Shown piece by piece: positions 59,124 through 64,000 of a DNA stretch of 64,000 bases. The first letter of the stretch is position 1; every line of letters starts with the position of its first letter. The stretch covers positions 1,860,001-1,924,000 of the forward strand of contig BCKC01000005.1 of NCBI GenBank assembly GCA_001600455.1, in the 5' to 3' direction. Under the pieces are notes generated by a model that searched no databases, had not been told where the DNA came from, and saw nothing but the letters and a program-made list of their open reading frames with translations. This stretch comes from Endocalyx cinctus (lineage: Eukaryota > Ascomycota > Sordariomycetes > Amphisphaeriales > Apiosporaceae). A program made the translations under genes and the position numbers.

Positions 59124-61996
59124 TCATGGATGCTCTATGTCAAAGTAAACCTTGACTTCATATTCGTTACTCCAGCCTGCATTCAAACCCATTTCCTTCC
59201 AAGCAGTTTCCACGTCGATTGACAAGACGCGGTCGTTGGGTGTATCGATGGCGACAGTATGTACCGGGATGGGCTGGCCTTGGATAGTAATCATGAAATC
59301 CCTCTCAATCGACATATCCGGGAGGCTTGAAATATATAAACCTATAAATTTTAGTTAAAGGGGAAACTCAAAGCATAACACCTTCGACGAATAAAGAGCG
59401 TCAGGTGGAATCTTTACTTACCTATTTTCCCCAGAGCTCTAAGTTTGGTGGAGAGGAAGACTTTCCCTGTAGGAAGTAATTCGCATTTGTTCGCGACGAT
59501 GGCAGTTGCCCCTGTCATCTTGCCGATAAGACCTAAGTTGGCTGTGGATATTTGTCCGTTGGTTTCGCTGTCAAACTGAGTCACCGGGAACGCAGCTAGT
59601 ATGTCATAGCCACCAGTCTCCAGGGACACATCTAAATGCGCGCCGAGAATGCTCGGGCACATAACCTCGGTGACCTTTCCGTTCTTGTGTGCTCTTACTA
59701 TATAATTCGTGGAAGATGACACGCCAGGAAAGCACGCGATGGGGATTATTTCAGTCAAAGAACGTCCCCGAGTATTGAATACGGCAAGCAGTGGTATACC
59801 CGTGACGGCTCTACCGTGAAAACTTCCTATCTTGAGTATTGAATCCTCGTCGTAGCTAGTATATTGATTGATTGTCCTGCCAAGTATGCTTGGTCTGAGT
59901 ATAACCGTCTTTTTTTGAATAGTGAGCGCCGTTATTTGATCGATGATATCTTTGTTATGGCGCCCAGGGGCGTCGGTGATATAGATCGGTCCACCGCTGA
60001 TACAGCGAGCGGCAGCGTGGAAACCGGCGAATTCATGACTAGTTTGAAACATGTCCCAATCTGGTAAGACGTTCAAGTGCTGAGTGAGAAGGGTGTTGTG
60101 AGCGTTTGCCCAGATGTGCCATGGGTGGGATGCTGGAATGTCTGGATAGAAATCGTCCGAATTCCGGACCAGCATAACAGGTCGATTTCGTCGCAGTTGC
60201 TGATGGAACAATATATGCGGTGCCTGCGACATGCATGATATAGCTTTGATAGTAAAATGTCGAAGCGCAGATATCATCCAGGAATCCAAATACTCATTCG
60301 TCAGCTCCCGGCGTTGTTCAGCGGAAATCCAAGTATCAACCATATATTGCACATCCGTCTTGACCGAGTCTACACCACAGCTTACCAAGAACCGATAAAA
60401 GTCGTCGTAAAATTTTCCAACGTCTTCTTTGGCGATGGCAATCATTGACCCGCCCTTACCAGAAGCGTCTCTATCAAGTTTGGTTGTCTTGTAATTTTTC
60501 GCTAGATCGCCATCAGGTGAGATTCCGCCCCAATATCCCAGCAAAGCGTGCCAAACACCAATATGTTGAAGGCTAGGCAATTTTAGGCGGATGCGAGATA
60601 TCGTATCTTTCAGCCCATTGGGGAAAGCGTTTGGGTCTGCTTCGAAACTCTTCCACCCATACTCGTACTGATCCTTGCCTTTATAGTCAATATCTTGCCA
60701 GTTGTCATCAATAATCAGAGTGCTGATATTTATCCCATTTTTGGCCAAAGAGTCGATCGCATCAACCAGTTTATCACTGGTTAATTTCTGACCAAGAGCA
60801 TTCCAAGTACCTAGCAATAAGTTAGTTTAGACGACGCATAATAGTTCCGCGACACATGGCTGTACATACAATATCCTAGGCCATCATACCAATCCTCCAT
60901 CCACGCAGGCTTTATCTCCTCACCAAGACTTATAATTTCATCAGTGAGAACATCGCGTTTAGATGCAGTATAAGTAATATCTCGCGCATGGTACATAACT
61001 GCTGCCATGGCACTCTCAAAGTTATCGCCAACAGCTGCCAGAGCACAACATGACGTTGGATTTTCGCTGTCGTTACGAGCCTATGCACTATATGTAAGAG
61101 AGGTGGTAGTGGTGATGATGGTGGGCTTACATGTAGCATAACAGGGCCTCTATTCGAACTCCTGAATAACGTGGTGACGTTGTCTGTACCACTCAGTCCA
61201 AGCAAGACCAAATGTTTCCCTTCACTGTTCAAGAAAGAACATACGATAGCGTCTTTATCTAGTGAAAATATTTCTTTCCCATGCCTGGGGCCGAGCCATG
61301 GGGATGCATGCCGGACCAACGCGAAGTATCTGCATTCAAGTCAGCTTGTCTAGTTGGCTTGCAAAGATTCAAGAAATCATATGAACCGGCGACTAATATA
61401 TTAAAGGGGCCGTAGATCAAGTCTTACCGCAAGAACCCACCCCATGGGTTGCCAAGTTCCAAATCAATATAGGTTGAACGATCTTCTTGAACTCCGTCAA
61501 CAGTTGCTTTTATAGTCCATAGTTCAGTTCGGGGAGTCTGGCTAAAGACAGATTTTACTTCCAATGCAGGGTTCAGCTGATGAATAGCCTTGGATAGATC
61601 GGAATTTGTCTGGTACAGGCAGGTCTCTGGGTTAATCAGAACAAGACCGTCTGAGGAGCCAGTCTCCTGAAGAGCCCACCGCCATGGTACATGAGGGCCA
61701 TGACGAAATTTAATAGTGAAACTTAAAGGGGACGAAATTTCAAGGGATGCATGAAAATAAAGACGAGTAGAGGCTTCGTCGCTAGGCTGGAGACACGTGG
61801 GAGAGTGACGTTCAGATATAGGTAACATCGACGTTTCCGTCCACTCGTTATTTTTGGATGAATGCCATAGTCCAACTGCCCATGAAGCCAGAGAATCTTC
61901 CTTTTTTACTTCTATGACAACAAGAAAATCAACGGAATTACTTTTCAACTGGGTTACTTGGCCTAAAGGCGGAAAGCTTGATATTTTTAAACCCAT
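59124..61996 (-). CDS. Raffinose synthase / Sip1-type GH36 protein
   Basis: Clan GH-D enzyme family acting on alpha-galactosides: plant members are raffinose synthases or alkaline alpha-galactosidases, while fungal members are mostly uncharacterised. Exons in transcript order: 61996-61428, 61329-61131, 61080-60870, 60810-59422 and 59341-59124 (2586 nt, 861 aa). All are GT-AG and in phase. Family blocks: SSFPPLGQVTQ at the N-terminus, NPWGGFLRYFALVRHASPWL, DWYDGLGYCTWNALGQ (beta-barrel start), LIIDDNWQ, GVWHALLGYWGG, then SVKTDVQ with the nucleophile Asp (about 479) and RNSDDFYPD with the acid/base Asp (about 545). HIWANAHNTL and PDWDMFQTSH follow. No signal peptide is seen, so it is probably cytosolic. 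Upstream frames begin with TTG, so ATG 61996 is chosen. Length suits the family (about 750-900 aa). Confidence 0.92.
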
Positions 61997-62565
61997 TTTG
62001 ACTATAGATTCAATGTCCCATATACTCAATGGTCCTAAGATAATAATTTACGGATTTTGTTCTTCAGGAACGAAATTTGTAAGTATTGAGTATCATCTGG
62101 ATAATTCTATCAAATTCCAAAAAGAAAAGTTAGAAAACCATGATTAAAGATTGCGGATTTCTGATTACAGGCTGGCCATAATGGGAGATGAGTTGGCATA
62201 CTCCTGAAAGAACAGCTCATAATATCATAAAATCATAAATATTCAGGAATTGAATAAGTACTGTTTATATACATATTACTCATCCATATGCCCGTATTTG
62301 AAATATAACCAATCAGATGATAGATATTTCCCGTTATAACCCGAATTACTGTGGCTGATGAGAGTATTGTGGCTGAACACCATTTTTAATGTAAATTTAT
62401 TCCTAATTAGTATTAGCATGGCATGACCACTAAGCTTCAAGGCCTCAGGCCAATCCAAAATTTGAGCTTTCCGAGCCGAATTGAACTTGTCAACGACTTA
62501 CCATCAAACCGCTCATATTTCTCCTATCGACGACACCTCCCTTTCCCTCCCTCCTTTCAATTCCA
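61997..62565. promoter_or_regulatory. Divergent promoter, GH36 / beta-MPP
   Basis: 569 bp serving both genes. CCAATCA at 62309-62315 and CCAATCC at 62450-62456 are CCAAT-box matches on the plus strand, plausible for Hap-complex control of a mitochondrial gene. A CT-rich tract at 62533-62557 precedes the MPP start, as is common at fungal transcription starts. Confidence 0.4.
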
Positions 62566-64000
62566 ATGGCGTCCAGGAGACTTGCATTAAACCTTGCTCA
62601 AGGCGTACGTAGCCGTACTGCCAATTCTGCCATCAAATCATTAAAGAGAGGTTTTGCTACACCCGTAACTTCGCCCGTCGGCGCGAAGACCCAGTCAACA
62701 ACATTGAAAAATGGCTTAACGGTAAGCTTTTTGGGAGAGGCCAATTGGGCAATTTAAACGGTATTTTCATAATTTCTGACATATTTTCAAAGGTTGCGAC
62801 CGAATATTCCCCTTGGGCTCAGACTTCGACCGTCGGTGTATGGATTGATGCTGGTTCCCGATCCGAGACGGCGGAGACCAATGGCACAGCACACTTCCTC
62901 GAACATCTTGCATTCAAGGTACTTATTACTACCGACTAAGCTCACAATATTTATGAGTAAAAAATAAACAAAACGAGAGAATAAAAAATTGATGGAGTTT
63001 TTTTTTTTTTTAGGGTACTCAAAAGAGAACTCAGCAACAGTTAGAGCTCGAGATCGAGAATATGGGTGGTCACCTCAACGCTTATACTTCGGTACGTTAA
63101 ATTTTGGATGCGAATATAAACATCGGTCTTCCCACTTTTACTGATAGATACATCTAGCGTGAGAACACCGTCTATTTCTCTCGAGCCTTCAATGCCGATG
63201 TCCCCCAGTGTGTCGATATTCTCGCAGATATCCTCCAAAACTCCAAACTCGACTCGTCCGCCATTCAACGGGAGCGTGATGTGATCCTACGAGAATCGGA
63301 GGAGGTTGAGAAGCAAATAGATGAAGTTGTTTTCGACCACCTACATGCCACCGCTTATCAACATCAGCCTCTTGGCCGAACCATCCTGGGTCCCCGACAG
63401 AACATTCTTGATATCAGCAGAACCGAGTTGACGAGCTACATCAAGACTAACTATACCGCTGACCGCATGGTTCTTGTCGCTGCTGGAGGTGTCCCCCACG
63501 AAAAGCTGGTAGAGCTGGCTGAGAAGAACTTCAGTAACCTCCCTACCACTAGCCCTCAGAATTCCGCCTACGTGCTGTCTAAGCAAAAGCCTACCTTTAT
63601 TGGATCCGAGGTTCGTATTCGAGATGATAACATCGGTGCTGCTCACATTGCTCTGGCGGTTGAGGGTGTGAGCTGGAACGATGACGACTACTTCACTGCT
63701 TTGGTTACTCAGGCCATTGTCGGCAACTACGACAAGGCCATGGGCAGTGCTCCTCACCAGGGTAGCAAGCTCAGCAGTTTTGTCCACAACCATGACCTTG
63801 CCAACAGCTTTATGAGTTTCTCAACTAGCTATAGTGATACTGGGTAAGTACATCCGTCCTTCAATTTCTTGACTTTATCATTAATAAATATAGTCTCTGG
63901 GGTATCTACATGGTCAGCGACAAGCTCCAACGTCTTGACGATCTTGTCCACTTCGCACAGAAGGAATGGACTCGGCTATGCAGAAACGTCACGCAACCCG
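62566..64000 (+). CDS. Mitochondrial processing peptidase beta subunit, 5' part
   Basis: M16 metallopeptidase that removes presequences in the matrix; in Neurospora the same protein is core I of complex III. Exons: 62566-62721, 62793-62918, 63014-63091, 63158-63843 and 63894 onward, cut by the window end. Introns are 50-95 bp, GT-AG, in phase. A mitochondrial presequence (about 1-35, Arg/Ser-rich, ending near RGFATP) precedes the core. The inverted zinc motif HFLEH is at 86-90 within [15 protein letters not shown], followed by the distal Glu region ([16 protein letters not shown]). The intact HxxEH distinguishes the catalytic beta subunit from alpha-MPP and from degenerate core proteins. About 370 residues are encoded here, of a usual 470-480, so the C-terminal quarter is missing. 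Confidence 0.94.

Noticed and set aside
53343..62000. Possible secondary-metabolite or sugar-use cluster (two SDRs, GH36)
   Set aside because: The genes are of different families, mixed with mitochondrial genes, with no transporter, regulator or core enzyme; chance neighbours are more likely.
1..64000. tRNA, 5S rRNA and CRISPR-like arrays
   Set aside because: No cloverleaf with a recognisable T-loop (GGTTCGA-type) and acceptor pairing, no 5S-like block, and no regularly spaced repeats were found by eye; a tRNAscan-SE/Infernal run would be decisive.

Overview
The window reads as a nuclear fragment of a filamentous ascomycete (Pezizomycotina, most likely a Sordariomycete; I cannot settle the order, though Xylariales would fit). 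The evidence is short introns (about 50-130 bp) with GTAAGT-like donors and CTAAC/CTGAC branch points, a GH62 arabinofuranosidase carrying a fungal-type CBM1, a LaeA-like methyltransferase, and a Sfp1-type split zinc-finger factor. Coding islands, several of them clearly GC-rich, sit in AT-rich intergenic DNA. No tRNA, rRNA, CRISPR array or intact transposon was recognised. There is one assembly gap (58916-58985).

Layout. 0-9 kb: a PBDC1/YPL225W-type protein (-), an F-box protein (+), a kelch-repeat protein (+) and a mitochondrial Rcf2/HIG1 protein (-). 11.5-12.8 kb: a secreted GH62-CBM1 enzyme whose last intron appears to be GC-AG. 12.8-22.4 kb: a gene-free stretch with degenerate short repeats. 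22.4-25.4 kb: the Sfp1-like regulator. 28.6-37 kb: a denser block with a kelch-BTB protein (-), divergent from Cdc20 (+), then the large subunit of TFIIA (+). 37-45.9 kb: a second gene-poor stretch full of microsatellites. 45.9-47.3 kb: a seven-exon LaeA-like methyltransferase standing alone. 47.3-53.3 kb: no recognisable gene. 53.3-64 kb: a mitoribosomal mS38/Cox24-type protein (-), two NAD(P)-dependent extended-SDR proteins (- and +), a broken ankyrin-repeat fragment beside a strong foldback palindrome and the gap, a raffinose-synthase/Sip1-type GH36 protein (-), and the 5' part of the beta subunit of the mitochondrial processing peptidase (+), cut by the window end.

The genes are mostly unrelated housekeeping functions: growth and cell-cycle control (Sfp1, Cdc20, kelch-BTB), transcription (TFIIA), mitochondria (Rcf2, mS38, beta-MPP), and plant-polysaccharide or galactoside use (GH62, GH36). 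They are not an operon or an obvious biosynthetic cluster; no PKS, NRPS or terpene synthase lies near the LaeA-like gene. I did not find a convincing new multi-gene system. The best leads are the GC-AG intron that restores the CBM1, three families of recurring short motifs in intergenic DNA, and the foldback next to the ankyrin pseudogene. All exon coordinates were worked out by hand from splice motifs, reading phase and family conservation; no alignment was run.
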